Positions 9,445 to 16,652 of a stretch of DNA of 27,877 bases are shown here, piece after piece. The position numbers were made by a program, and so were the translations under genes. Source of the DNA: CAYOWK01 sp964407665 (GTDB lineage Bacteria; Pseudomonadota; Alphaproteobacteria; Caulobacterales; Hyphomonadaceae). Below the pieces are notes generated by a model. It searched no databases and was not told where the DNA came from. It saw nothing but the letters and a program-made list of their open reading frames with translations. Numbering within the stretch: the stretch's first letter is position 1; every line of letters starts with the position of its first letter. The stretch spans positions 1 through 27,877 of the forward strand of contig CAYOWK010000051.1 in assembly GCA_964407665.1 (NCBI GenBank), read 5' to 3'.

Positions 9445-10089
9445 CTAGGCGCCCGTCAGGCGCTGAATCAGGCCCATGACGCCAGTGAATTTCAGGTCGG
9501 CGTCGGTGATGGCGAGCACGAGGCAGGGACCATCTTCGTCAGCGGTGGGCGTGTGGACGATGCTCGGATCGCCGACGGCGACATCGCCGGGACCGTAGGA
9601 GCCACGGCTGTCCGTGAACCCGCCCTGGAGGCAGAGCGTGTATTCCTTGCCCACGTGGGTGTGGCGGGGCGTCGAGCGGCCAGCCTCGATGCGGAGCAGC
9701 TGGGCCTTGATGCCGCCGTCGCGGACGATATCGAGCGAGCGGATGCCCGGACCGGCCCATTTCCAGCCTCTCTGGCGCTCCGCTTCCTCGACAGCCGACC
9801 GCAAGGGCGCAGGCACGACGATTGGCGAGCGGTCAGCAGCCGCGCGCGGCCGCACCTGAGGGGTGGCCGATATACGGGCCAGCGCCTTCGTCAGCGCATC
9901 GGCGGCCATGGGAGCCGGGGTCTCGGTCTCCAGCCACACGCCCGCAAGCGCATCGCCGCCGGATGTCGGAAGGCCACGCAGTTCCAGCACGGACTCGATG
10001 AACAGGGCGACCGCAGGGTCGGTCCGGCCAGACGCCAGCGCCGCCACGGTTTCCTCGTCGAGCCTTTCCCCGGTCAGGATGTCGATCAT
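9445..10089 (-). CDS. ChrR-like cupin anti-sigma factor with a zinc-less N-terminal domain
   Basis: 214 residues. It sits just downstream of an ECF sigma gene (72 nt gap), the ordinary place for an anti-sigma factor such as ChrR, which holds RpoE until singlet oxygen or other stress releases it. The C-terminal cupin keeps its metal set: H143, H145, E149 and H179 (RHTHVGKEYT, VHTP). The N-terminal sigma-binding domain, aligned from memory to Rhodobacter ChrR with a constant offset of 3, has R9, V34, R38 and P41 where ChrR has its zinc ligands H6, H31, C35 and C38. ATG 10089 has a GGAG site 7 nt upstream; a TTG at 10128 is less likely. It may bind sigma without zinc, or have lost that role. Confidence 0.85.
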   Translation of the reverse strand: MIDILTGERLDEETVAALASGRTDPAVALFIESVLELRGLPTSGGDALAGVWLETETPAPMAADALTKALARISATPQVRPRAAADRSPIVVPAPLRSAVEEAERQRGWKWAGPGIRSLDIVRDGGIKAQLLRIEAGRSTPRHTHVGKEYTLCLQGGFTDSRGSYGPGDVAVGDPSIVHTPTADEDGPCLVLAITDADLKFTGVMGLIQRLTGA

Positions 10090-10161
10090 CACGTAACTCC
10101 ACCGGCAAAATCCAGAGGCGCCGGCCAAACATGACAGATACGCAGCGGTTTCGCGGCTGGA

Positions 10162-10794
10162 TCACTCATCGTCCAGCTGGCCCCGCATACGGCCAAAGGC
10201 CAACCGGATCCGCGATTTTACGGTCCCGAGCGGCAACTCGAGCCGTTCGGCAATCTCGCGATGGGTCAAACCCTCGTAGTAGGCGAGTTTGAGAAGCAAG
10301 CGCTGTTCCTCGGGCAGATCGGCCATGGCTGCACGCACCCGCACCTCGATATCCGCCGCTTCGACCCGTGCTTCCGGAGCTTCAGCGGCGGCCGGCAGGA
10401 TCATCGGTTCGTGCGGGCTGAGCGCCGGTTTCTGCGAGCGCCGGTAAAGATCGATGCGCCGGTTGCGGGCGATCCGGAAAATCCAAGTGGAGACAGATGC
10501 TTGTGCCGCATCGAACTGGGCGGCCTTGCGCCAGACCGTCACCATCACGTCCTGGGTGATCTCCTCGGCGAGCGCGGCGTCGGCGCCGAGGCGGACCAGA
10601 TAGGATTTCACCCGGGGGGCGTAGTAGCCGAACACCTCCGCAAAGGCCGCGCGATCGGCATTGAGGGCGATCGCCTCGACCAGTGACGCGAAGCGCGACC
10701 GCGCCGCCGCGTCCAGCACGGCGTCGCCCGCCGCGCCCTGCGGCGGCTGCGGAGAGGCTGTATCACCCCGCGTTGCGTCGTCCGTGCTTTTCAA
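10162..10794 (-). CDS. ECF RNA polymerase sigma factor, RpoE/ECF11-like
   Basis: About 210 residues. Region 2 is seen in FGYYAPRVKSYLVRLGA, AEEITQDVMVTVWRKAAQFD and STWIFRIARNRRIDLYRR. Region 4 is LPEEQRLLLKLAYYEGLTHREIAERL followed by GTVKSRIRLAFGRMR. Pairing with a ChrR-like cupin points to the ECF11 group that directs photo-oxidative or envelope stress responses in alphaproteobacteria. There is no ATG before region 2, and an in-frame TAG lies upstream. The likely start is TTG at 10794, with an AGGGG about 8 nt upstream; GTG at 10719 is the alternative. I found no clear ECF11-type promoter in the short upstream gap, so autoregulation is unsupported. Confidence 0.92.
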   Translation of the reverse strand: MKSTDDATRGDTASPQPPQGAAGDAVLDAAARSRFASLVEAIALNADRAAFAEVFGYYAPRVKSYLVRLGADAALAEEITQDVMVTVWRKAAQFDAAQASVSTWIFRIARNRRIDLYRRSQKPALSPHEPMILPAAAEAPEARVEAADIEVRVRAAMADLPEEQRLLLKLAYYEGLTHREIAERLELPLGTVKSRIRLAFGRMRGQLDDE

Positions 10795-10854
10795 GCCTGG
10801 GGCCCCTGGAGACTCGTTCCGTCGTGCAGCTTTAGCCGCAACTGCAGCAACCGC

Positions 10855-11322
10855 CTACGATTTCTCGCTGTTGGGGGCCGCCCCCTTTGCCGCACCGAAC
10901 AGGTCCATCTGGTTGGGGTCGGGAACGGATCGCTTGCGCTTCCGGCTGGTGGTCGCCTTGTCGAAATAGAGATCGTCGGTGTGATCGTCTGCGGGCGGCG
11001 CCGGTTCCGGCTCGGGGGGAGGCGAGGGTACGCCGCCTGCGGATTGCGGTTTCCAGAAGGTGACGGCGGCGACCGGCCTGCCCTTCGCGTCCTCATAGAT
11101 CTGGACGAAGCCCTGCATCACGCCTGAATCCAGCTTTGCCTTCAGCGCGGCGTGTTGCTCTGGCGTCGGTCGCAGCCAGTCCGACACCAGCGACACCGGT
11201 TCGCCGGCCAGATCGCGGGCGTCCATGATCGTGCGCGCGAGCTGATCTGCTTCGAGAGCCGAGAGGCTGTCGGCGGCGATGGGAAAGGCGAGAGGCATGA
11301 ACGGGTCCGTCGCAATCCGCAT
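10855..11322 (-). CDS. Hypothetical protein with C-terminal clamp-binding-like motif
   Basis: 155 residues, not assigned to a family. The first 95 residues look folded (LSALEADQLARTIMDARDL, LRPTPEQHAALKAKLDSGV, FVQIYEDAKGRPVAAVTFWK). Then comes a Pro/Glu-rich linker, a basic patch (SRKRKRS), and near the end NQMDLFG. The QMDLF at 138-142 resembles the bacterial sliding-clamp-binding pentapeptide QL(S/D)LF. It lies 63 nt downstream of the mmcB-like gene on the same strand, so a repair or replication link is possible but inferred. Start 11322 is taken; ATG 11298 is also in frame, and neither has a strong ribosome site. Confidence 0.7.
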   Translation of the reverse strand: MRIATDPFMPLAFPIAADSLSALEADQLARTIMDARDLAGEPVSLVSDWLRPTPEQHAALKAKLDSGVMQGFVQIYEDAKGRPVAAVTFWKPQSAGGVPSPPPEPEPAPPADDHTDDLYFDKATTSRKRKRSVPDPNQMDLFGAAKGAAPNSEKS

Positions 11323-11385
11323 GCCGGGCTGGCGGGAGGGCTCCGGCCGGCGTGCGCAGGTGTCTCGATAGATCGGGCAGGAAGG

Positions 11386-11907
11386 TTAGGGAATGACCAG
11401 CCGGGGAAGATCCGGTGGAGGATCGCAGAGCGGCGCATCGCCGCTGCGCAGGAGCCGCATCGCCGCCAGCCTCGCAAAAGCCAGCGTGACCGCCTTGCGC
11501 CGGGCCGCGGCAAGGGGCTCGGGATTGGCCTCGCGCAGAATGGCGCCGCCAAAGCCGTCGGCGACGATCAGGCCGGCCTCAGACGGCAGGCGGTCGCGGG
11601 GGAAATCGCAGTCGACGGCAAAGAAGAACCGGTCGCAGTAGGGCGCGTATTCCGGCCATTTCTGGTCGGTTCGGAAGTCGTTCAGGCAGGATTTCACTTC
11701 AAGGATCACCACCTCGCCCTTGCCCGACAGCGCCATGATGTCCGCCCGGCGGCCGTTGGCCAGGCTGACTTCGGACAGACTGGCGAATCCAAGATTCGCC
11801 AGCATGGACTGGGCGCCGCGCACGATCTGGCCCGCCCGGCCGGATGGCTCGAGGGCGCCGAACACGGGCGCAATCTGCGGTATCCGGCTGGGGAAAGACT
11901 GGGGCAT
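11386..11907 (-). CDS. mmcB: MmcB family DNA repair protein (PD-(D/E)XK-like)
   Basis: 173 residues. It matches the MmcB/DUF1052 family, whose Caulobacter member is linked to mitomycin C resistance. The nuclease-like core is seen as RRADIMAL (D56), then VVILEVKSC (E70 and K72), followed by DQKWPEYAPYCDRFFFAVD. These are the residues expected of a PD-(D/E)XK fold. The start ATG at 11907 gives MPQSFPSR; the open frame running to 12426 upstream is antisense to the next gene and is rejected. No LexA-type GTTC/GAAC pair was found in the 105-nt upstream region, though a hairpin is present there. Probably co-transcribed with the downstream 155-residue protein. Confidence 0.88.
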   Translation of the reverse strand: MPQSFPSRIPQIAPVFGALEPSGRAGQIVRGAQSMLANLGFASLSEVSLANGRRADIMALSGKGEVVILEVKSCLNDFRTDQKWPEYAPYCDRFFFAVDCDFPRDRLPSEAGLIVADGFGGAILREANPEPLAAARRKAVTLAFARLAAMRLLRSGDAPLCDPPPDLPRLVIP

Positions 11908-11948
11908 TGGGATCGTCCGGGCCTCGGTTCCGGTTTCGTACCAGATAG

Positions 11949-11966
11949 ACTGCCTCGCGCGGCAGT
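11949..11966. repeat. Small inverted repeat between divergent mmcB and zincin genes
   Basis: ACTGCC (11949-11954) and GGCAGT (11961-11966) flank TCGCGC. It lies in the 105-nt divergent promoter region, where it could be an operator or a chance hairpin. Confidence 0.3.
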
Positions 11967-12012
11967 GAAAGCAGGCGTTTCCCCGCGGCGCCGATGCAGC
12001 TAGAAAGCGGTC

Positions 12013-12432
12013 ATGACAACCGAACCCAAAATCCGCTCTGTCTGGGGCCCCGCCCCGTCCGCCGACGACTTCGCCGCCATGGCCGAAGCCGCGCTCGACT
12101 CGCTGGAAGAGCCGTTTCGCACCCAGGCCGAGGCGGTCGCCATCCGCATCGAGGACCTGGCCGACCCCGAAACGCTGGAGGCGCTGTTCATCGAGGATCC
12201 GTTTGAACTGACCGGCCTTTATTCCGGCGTCGCGCTGACGCTCGAGACCGTCTCTGCGCCGTCGACGGTGCCGCCGATGGTCTGGCTCTACCGGCTGGCG
12301 ATCCTGGATGAATGGATGCAGAGCGGCGATATCGCGCTCGAGGAGCTGGTCGCCCATGTGGTGGTGCACGAGCTCGGCCACCATTTCGGCTGGTCCGACG
12401 AGGCGATGGACGCGGCCCAGGGCCACGACTGA
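12013..12432 (+). CDS. Metallopeptidase family protein (zincin_1, acidic metalloprotease)
   Basis: 139 residues. The protein is acidic and ends with a zinc-binding HExxH: VVVHELGHHFGWSDEAMD, with H119, E120 and H123, and D129 a likely further ligand. This is the signature of the short PF06262-type zincins found widely in Actinobacteria and Alphaproteobacteria, whose substrates are unknown. There is no signal peptide, so it is cytoplasmic. It is divergent from mmcB and converges with cobB, with 10 nt between the stops. Confidence 0.9.
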   Translation: MTTEPKIRSVWGPAPSADDFAAMAEAALDSLEEPFRTQAEAVAIRIEDLADPETLEALFIEDPFELTGLYSGVALTLETVSAPSTVPPMVWLYRLAILDEWMQSGDIALEELVAHVVVHELGHHFGWSDEAMDAAQGHD

Positions 12433-12442
12433 CCGGACAAAG

Positions 12443-13156
12443 CTACAGGCGCGCGATCAGGTCGCTGACCCACTGCGTGACGACCTCGCTCGCCGGGCCG
12501 TAACGGCCCTCGGTGAAGTCGCGGGCGTTGGAGGAGGGTTCCAGGTTCAGCTCGATGGTGTGGGCGCCGGCCCGGCGCGCTTCGAACACGAATCCTGCGG
12601 CCGGGTAGACTTCTCCCGACGTGCCGATGGAGACGAACAGGTCGCATGACGCCAGCCGGTCGAAAATGTCGTCCATGTGGTAGGGAATTTCGCCGAACCA
12701 GACCACGTCCGGCCGCATCCGGCCCTGCTGGCCGCAGGCTGCGCAGACGGTCTCGACAGACATGTCATCCGTCCAGGCCGAACGGGTCCCGCAGGCGGCG
12801 CACAAGGCCGAGGCGAGCTCGCCGTGCATGTGCGTGACGGACCGGGAGCCCGCCTTTTCATGCAGGTTGTCGACGTTCTGGGTGACCAGCATGAGGCTGC
12901 CGCCCACCTGCTGCATGGCCTCTTCCAGGCGGGCCAGTGCGCGATGGGCAGAATTCGGCGCTGCGTCGGTGAGGGCGGCGCGGCGCTTGTTGTAGAAATC
13001 ATGCACCAGCAACGGATTGCGGGCGAAGCCTTCCGGCGTCGCGACATCTTCCAGTCGGTGACGCGTCCAGATTCCGTCCTTGTCGCGGAATGTGCCCATA
13101 CCGCTTTCGGCGGACACACCCGCGCCCGTCAGGATCACGATGCTGCGAAAGGTCAT
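12443..13156 (-). CDS. cobB: NAD-dependent protein deacylase, sirtuin class III (CobB)
   Basis: 237 residues, cytoplasmic. It removes acyl groups from lysines using NAD. The NAD-binding GAGVSAESGMGTFRD is at 11-25, TQNVDNLHEKAG carries the catalytic-site Asn and Asp, and H111 in THMHGEL is the catalytic base. The structural zinc is held by C119, C122, C138 and C141. Y55 and R58 (FYNKR) form the YxxR pair typical of sirtuins that also act on succinyl and malonyl lysine. ATG 13156 is chosen because GAGGAG lies 5-6 nt upstream and homology starts there. A small membrane-protein gene lies 72 nt upstream on the same strand. Confidence 0.95.
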   Translation of the reverse strand: MTFRSIVILTGAGVSAESGMGTFRDKDGIWTRHRLEDVATPEGFARNPLLVHDFYNKRRAALTDAAPNSAHRALARLEEAMQQVGGSLMLVTQNVDNLHEKAGSRSVTHMHGELASALCAACGTRSAWTDDMSVETVCAACGQQGRMRPDVVWFGEIPYHMDDIFDRLASCDLFVSIGTSGEVYPAAGFVFEARRAGAHTIELNLEPSSNARDFTEGRYGPASEVVTQWVSDLIARL

Positions 13157-13228
13157 GCCCGCTCCTCGGAGCCGCCTTAGCGGCCCGGCAGGCATGACGC
13201 AATTGCGGATGTCGGGGAGGCTCTAGAC

Positions 13229-13351
13229 CTAGCCGGCGAAAAGCGAGCCGTTGCTGGAGGCCAGAAGCATGAAACCGCCGGCCACCGTCGCAGCGATGAA
13301 GCTGAGGCTGAAGAAGCGGGAGAAGAATTTCGCGTGTTGGTTGCCGGTCAT
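13229..13351 (-). CDS. Possible 40-residue single-span membrane protein
   Basis: 40 residues starting MTGNQHAKFFSRFFSLS, then a hydrophobic helix (FIAATVAGGFMLLASS) and a short tail. The layout, a short basic/aromatic N-terminus followed by one helix, is what a real small inner-membrane protein looks like, and the open frame extends upstream without homology. The ribosome site is weak (ACGAGA about 9 nt upstream). It precedes cobB on the same strand. No family recognised; function unknown. Confidence 0.45.
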   Translation of the reverse strand: MTGNQHAKFFSRFFSLSFIAATVAGGFMLLASSNGSLFAG

Positions 13352-13658
13352 GGGGAGGTCTCGTCGTTTCTCTTTTTTATTCCTGCCGCGTTTCAGTCTT
13401 CGCTCGTCCGGTCTTCGCCGGTCTTTGATGTGAACGCAGACTGAACGGTCAGGTTGCGTGGAAGTAAGGACGCCCCCGGGCGCAATCAAGGGAGGATCAT
13501 GGCAGGCCTGCCTTAATTCGGGGTGTGCGCGAGCCGTGACTTGAGCCTTCCCCGCGATTCCGGCTTCGCTAACCATGTGCGCCAGAGCCGTTCGCCTTCT
13601 CGCGAGAGCGTGTTAGTAAACGCGGCGTAAACGACTACGCGGGGAACGGGAGACGCGG
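13352..13658. other. Intergenic region upstream of the subtilase gene
   Basis: 307 nt without a convincing gene. It contains a 12-bp perfect palindrome GGCAGGCCTGCC (13501-13512) and two direct copies of GTAAACG (13616-13622 and 13627-13633), whose starts are 11 bp apart, about one helical turn, shortly before the subtilase start. A five-codon ATG frame at 13499 preceded by GGAGG is probably fortuitous because the spacer is only 3 nt. Confidence 0.5.
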
Positions 13659-15968
13659 ATGGGCATGAAGAGCGCACGGTGGATTGTTGCCGCCTCGGCC
13701 CTGCTTGCAGCAGCCGGTTGTGACCAGATCAGCTCCCGCGCAGAGCAGCTCGGAAAGCTGGTGGAGGGCTCGCTGGCCCAGCTCAGCGGCGAGGAAGCGG
13801 CGGCTCCTGCTGTCGACCCCCTCACCGCCGCTCCGATGGAGGCCCGCGCTCTCTTCGGGGTGCTGCAGGCGCCCGTCGAACAGACGCCTGTGTCGATGGA
13901 CGAGATGCTGTCGACGCAGAGCTTTTTTGTCGTCGGCTCGGTCATCGCCAAGCCGCGCATCGACATGACGGAACCTGTCGTCGACGAGGACCTCGAGGCG
14001 GACGCCGCAGCCGTTTCAGCTGATGTATCAGACGCCGTGACTGCCGATGCAGCCATTCCTGAATCTGCGGAGGTTGCACCTGGGCCCCCGCCGCCGCCCC
14101 TGCCCGCCCCGGTCGTTGCGGCCCCGGCGCCCGGCTATATCGAGCCCCAGATCCGCCTCAAGGCCGCCGAAGGCTTGCGGGCGCCGAGCGCCATCGAGAT
14201 GCGCCGCAGCGCGCAGGTGGCGCCAAAGGCCCTGCGTGACGCCCTCAACCTGGAAGACGGCGCGCCGATCACCAAGGAAACCCTCCGGGACGCCCGCCAG
14301 ATGGCCGAGCAGCGTATCCGCACCGACAGCGGCAACGCTCAGGCCCTTGGCGATGAGTTGGCCCGCAAGGCGCAGGACTCGATTGCTCCGGTCGCAAGGG
14401 AGCTTGCTGTCCGCTCCAAGCTGAACGTCGAGAACGCTCTCAACGCCCGCGAGCGCGCGTATTCGCGCCTTGAAGCCATGGGGCTTTCCGGCGTGGTCGT
14501 TCCCGAAGAGGGCGGCCAGATGAAAATCTACATCGGCGCCGATCCCACCAAGTTCAATCCGGCTGCCGACCTCACCAGGAGCGAGGCGCTGCGCGAGCGG
14601 TTCGCGAAGCACAAGGAACGTCCGCAGGACGAATGCTCCGGCAATCCGTCCCGCGACCAGCTTCAGTCCGACCCGGTGCTCGCCACCGAATGCGTGGTGA
14701 AGATCCTCCAGGAAACCGGCGACTACGAATACGTCGAGAAGGACTACGTGTTCGCGCCCCAGATCATCCGCAAGCCGAAGGCGGGCCCTGCGCCAGCGGG
14801 CGTCAGCCTGCTGCCCAATGATCCGCTGTTTGCGCTGCAGTGGCACTTCAAGGATCAGGGCGCGGCCGCAGGCCAGTCTGCCGGCGGCGCGGGCTTCCGC
14901 AATTTCTGGACGCGTACCAAGGACACCGGTTCGAAGGACGTGGTGGTCGCCGTGATCGATACGGGCGTCCAGATGAACCATCCCGACATTGCCGGCTCCA
15001 AGAACCTGGCGCCCGGTTTCGACATGGTCTCGGACATCCTGATGGGCAATGACGGGGATGGCCGTGACGGCGACCCCAACGATCCGGGCGACAAGTGCGA
15101 TCCGGCTGACGCAACGGTCCAGGACACCTTCCACGGCACCCACGTCGCGGGAACCATCGGCCTCGCCTCAACCGACAATGCGGCCGGCGTTGCAGGCGGC
15201 GCCTGGAACGTGACGGTTGTCCCGGTCCGCGCGCTCGGGCGCTGCGGCGGCCGGCTGTCTGACATCAACGACGCCATCCGCTGGGCGGCCGGCGCGGTTC
15301 CCGCCCGGGACGCGCAGGGCGCCGAGGTCTGGAACAAGAACCCGGCCGACATCATCAACCTGTCGATCGGCCTGTTCGAGCCCTGCCCCGCTTCCATGCA
15401 GGCTGCAATTGACGACGCTGTCGCCGCCGGCGCTGTCGTCGTCGCCGCGGCCGGCAACGCGCGCGTCGACACCAAGTACTTTGCCCCCGGCGGCTGCCGG
15501 AACGTGGTTTCGGTCGCGGCCAGCGACGCGCGCGGCGTCCTGACCCCCTACTCGAACTTCGGGGCTGGCGTGACGATCATGGCGCCCGGCGGCGACCTGA
15601 CCCGTGACGACGACGGCGACGGACGCCCGGACGGGATCCTCTCCACCAAGTATTCGCGCGGCTGCTACGACCCGGCCAAACCGGCGACCAAGGTCGACCA
15701 GTGCTACTACGCGTTCGAGAACGGCACCTCGATGGCCGCCCCGCACGTAAGCGCCGCCCTTGCCCTGCTGAAGGCGAAGTTCCCGCAGGCGGTGCCCTCG
15801 GAGCTTCGCACCCGTCTGCTTGCGGCGACCTCGCCCCGGCAGGCGTTGCAATGTTCGGGAAAATGTTCGAGCTATCCGGGCACCCAGCCCATTCCGGGGC
15901 AGGATGGCATGTGTTTCCGGCCCTGCGGAGGCGCAGTGCTCAATCTCGCGAACGCAGCCGCGCAGTGA
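13659..15968 (+). CDS. S8 family subtilisin-like serine peptidase, lipoprotein
   Basis: 769 residues. A signal peptide ends in an acceptable lipobox (LLAAAGC, Cys 21), so the enzyme is probably lipid-anchored in the envelope. A long Ala/Pro-rich stretch and a helical charged region follow, then a segment ending YVEKDYVFAPQ (to 368) that resembles the tail of a subtilase propeptide. The catalytic domain begins around PNDPLFALQWHF. The triad is D434 (VVAVIDTG), H492 (FHGTHVAGT) and S691 (NGTSMAAPH), with oxyanion Asn at N600 (AAGN). A Cys-rich C-terminus (CSGKCSSYPG, MCFRPCGG) suggests disulfides. The start at 13659 has GGGAG 6 nt upstream; ATG 13665 is an alternative. It heads a four-gene envelope cluster. 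Confidence 0.93.
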   Translation: MGMKSARWIVAASALLAAAGCDQISSRAEQLGKLVEGSLAQLSGEEAAAPAVDPLTAAPMEARALFGVLQAPVEQTPVSMDEMLSTQSFFVVGSVIAKPRIDMTEPVVDEDLEADAAAVSADVSDAVTADAAIPESAEVAPGPPPPPLPAPVVAAPAPGYIEPQIRLKAAEGLRAPSAIEMRRSAQVAPKALRDALNLEDGAPITKETLRDARQMAEQRIRTDSGNAQALGDELARKAQDSIAPVARELAVRSKLNVENALNARERAYSRLEAMGLSGVVVPEEGGQMKIYIGADPTKFNPAADLTRSEALRERFAKHKERPQDECSGNPSRDQLQSDPVLATECVVKILQETGDYEYVEKDYVFAPQIIRKPKAGPAPAGVSLLPNDPLFALQWHFKDQGAAAGQSAGGAGFRNFWTRTKDTGSKDVVVAVIDTGVQMNHPDIAGSKNLAPGFDMVSDILMGNDGDGRDGDPNDPGDKCDPADATVQDTFHGTHVAGTIGLASTDNAAGVAGGAWNVTVVPVRALGRCGGRLSDINDAIRWAAGAVPARDAQGAEVWNKNPADIINLSIGLFEPCPASMQAAIDDAVAAGAVVVAAAGNARVDTKYFAPGGCRNVVSVAASDARGVLTPYSNFGAGVTIMAPGGDLTRDDDGDGRPDGILSTKYSRGCYDPAKPATKVDQCYYAFENGTSMAAPHVSAALALLKAKFPQAVPSELRTRLLAATSPRQALQCSGKCSSYPGTQPIPGQDGMCFRPCGGAVLNLANAAAQ

Positions 15969-16070
15969 CGCGTTATGTCCCTGCAAGCTGCATCGCACGC
16001 GTGGACTTCAGGCTGGCGGGTTCGCCGGCGTCCGGACGGTGCAGCACGCCCGGCCGATTGGAGAAGGATG

Positions 16071-16652
16071 ATGAGCGTGGGTGAGGCCCGGGGGGGCAAG
16101 CCATCGTCGGCTGGACCGATCGGCGTCGCCGCCGTAGCCGTGGTCGGCGCGCTCGGCATGGCGCTCGTGTCCCTGTTCGATCCGGCAGACACCCCGCCCG
16201 CAGCGCCGCCTTCCGCCGTTGTCGACCCATCTGATTCCCTTTCCCCCGCCGCGATATCGCCGGCGCCGGGCGGTCCGCCCGGAAGCGCGATGCCGGGCGC
16301 AGCGAACGATCAGGCTCCGGGCCAGTCGTCTGGCTCCAGGCCAGAGCTGGGCGTCGAGATCGTGGTGAAGTTTCGCGACGACGCCAAGATCAAGGACATC
16401 ATCGACACGTTCTGGAAGGACCAGGCTGCCGGCCGCCGGAAATTCGAGGCGTTCAAGGCCGCCCGGCCCGAATTCGCAGCGCTATCGCTGGACCGTGTCA
16501 CCTATTCCAATGAACTTGTCCTGATCCCCGTCGCGCCTCTTCCGGCTCCCGATCGCATGCCTGCGATGCGCGCGCTGGCGGCGAAGATCAGCAGCACAGC
16601 AGACATTTCCTATGCCGAGCCAAACATGACGGCTCATCCCGGAGACAAATGA
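16071..16652 (+). CDS. Membrane-anchored stand-alone subtilase-propeptide-like protein
   Basis: 193 residues. One N-terminal helix (17-36, IGVAAVAVVGALGMALVSLF) is followed by a Pro/Ser/Ala linker and a C-terminal domain of about 100 residues. That domain reads like the inhibitor-I9-type propeptide of subtilases: VEIVVKFRDD from V95, a central helix, YSNELVLIPVAP, a second helix (MRALAAKISS) and the closing ISYAEPN at 179-185. In secreted subtilases this pattern sits directly before the catalytic domain; here it is a separate protein just downstream of an S8 peptidase. Inferred role: folding helper or inhibitor acting in trans. The start is ATG 16071 (GGAG 7 nt upstream) or ATG 16068. Its stop overlaps the next start by 4 nt. 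Confidence 0.75.
   Translation: MSVGEARGGKPSSAGPIGVAAVAVVGALGMALVSLFDPADTPPAAPPSAVVDPSDSLSPAAISPAPGGPPGSAMPGAANDQAPGQSSGSRPELGVEIVVKFRDDAKIKDIIDTFWKDQAAGRRKFEAFKAARPEFAALSLDRVTYSNELVLIPVAPLPAPDRMPAMRALAAKISSTADISYAEPNMTAHPGDK

Noticed and set aside
11386..12003. Horizontal transfer of the mmcB region
   Set aside because: Composition and codon use look like the neighbours, and no mobile-element remnants or direct repeats are visible.
13499..13516. Five-codon leader peptide (MAGLP) with GGAGG upstream
   Set aside because: The spacer is only 3 nt and the codons coincide with a palindrome; nothing indicates attenuation.
14028..15143. 371-residue minus-strand open frame
   Set aside because: It is antisense to the S8 peptidase, full of His/Arg/Asp/Val typical of shadow frames in high-GC DNA, with no recognisable domain.
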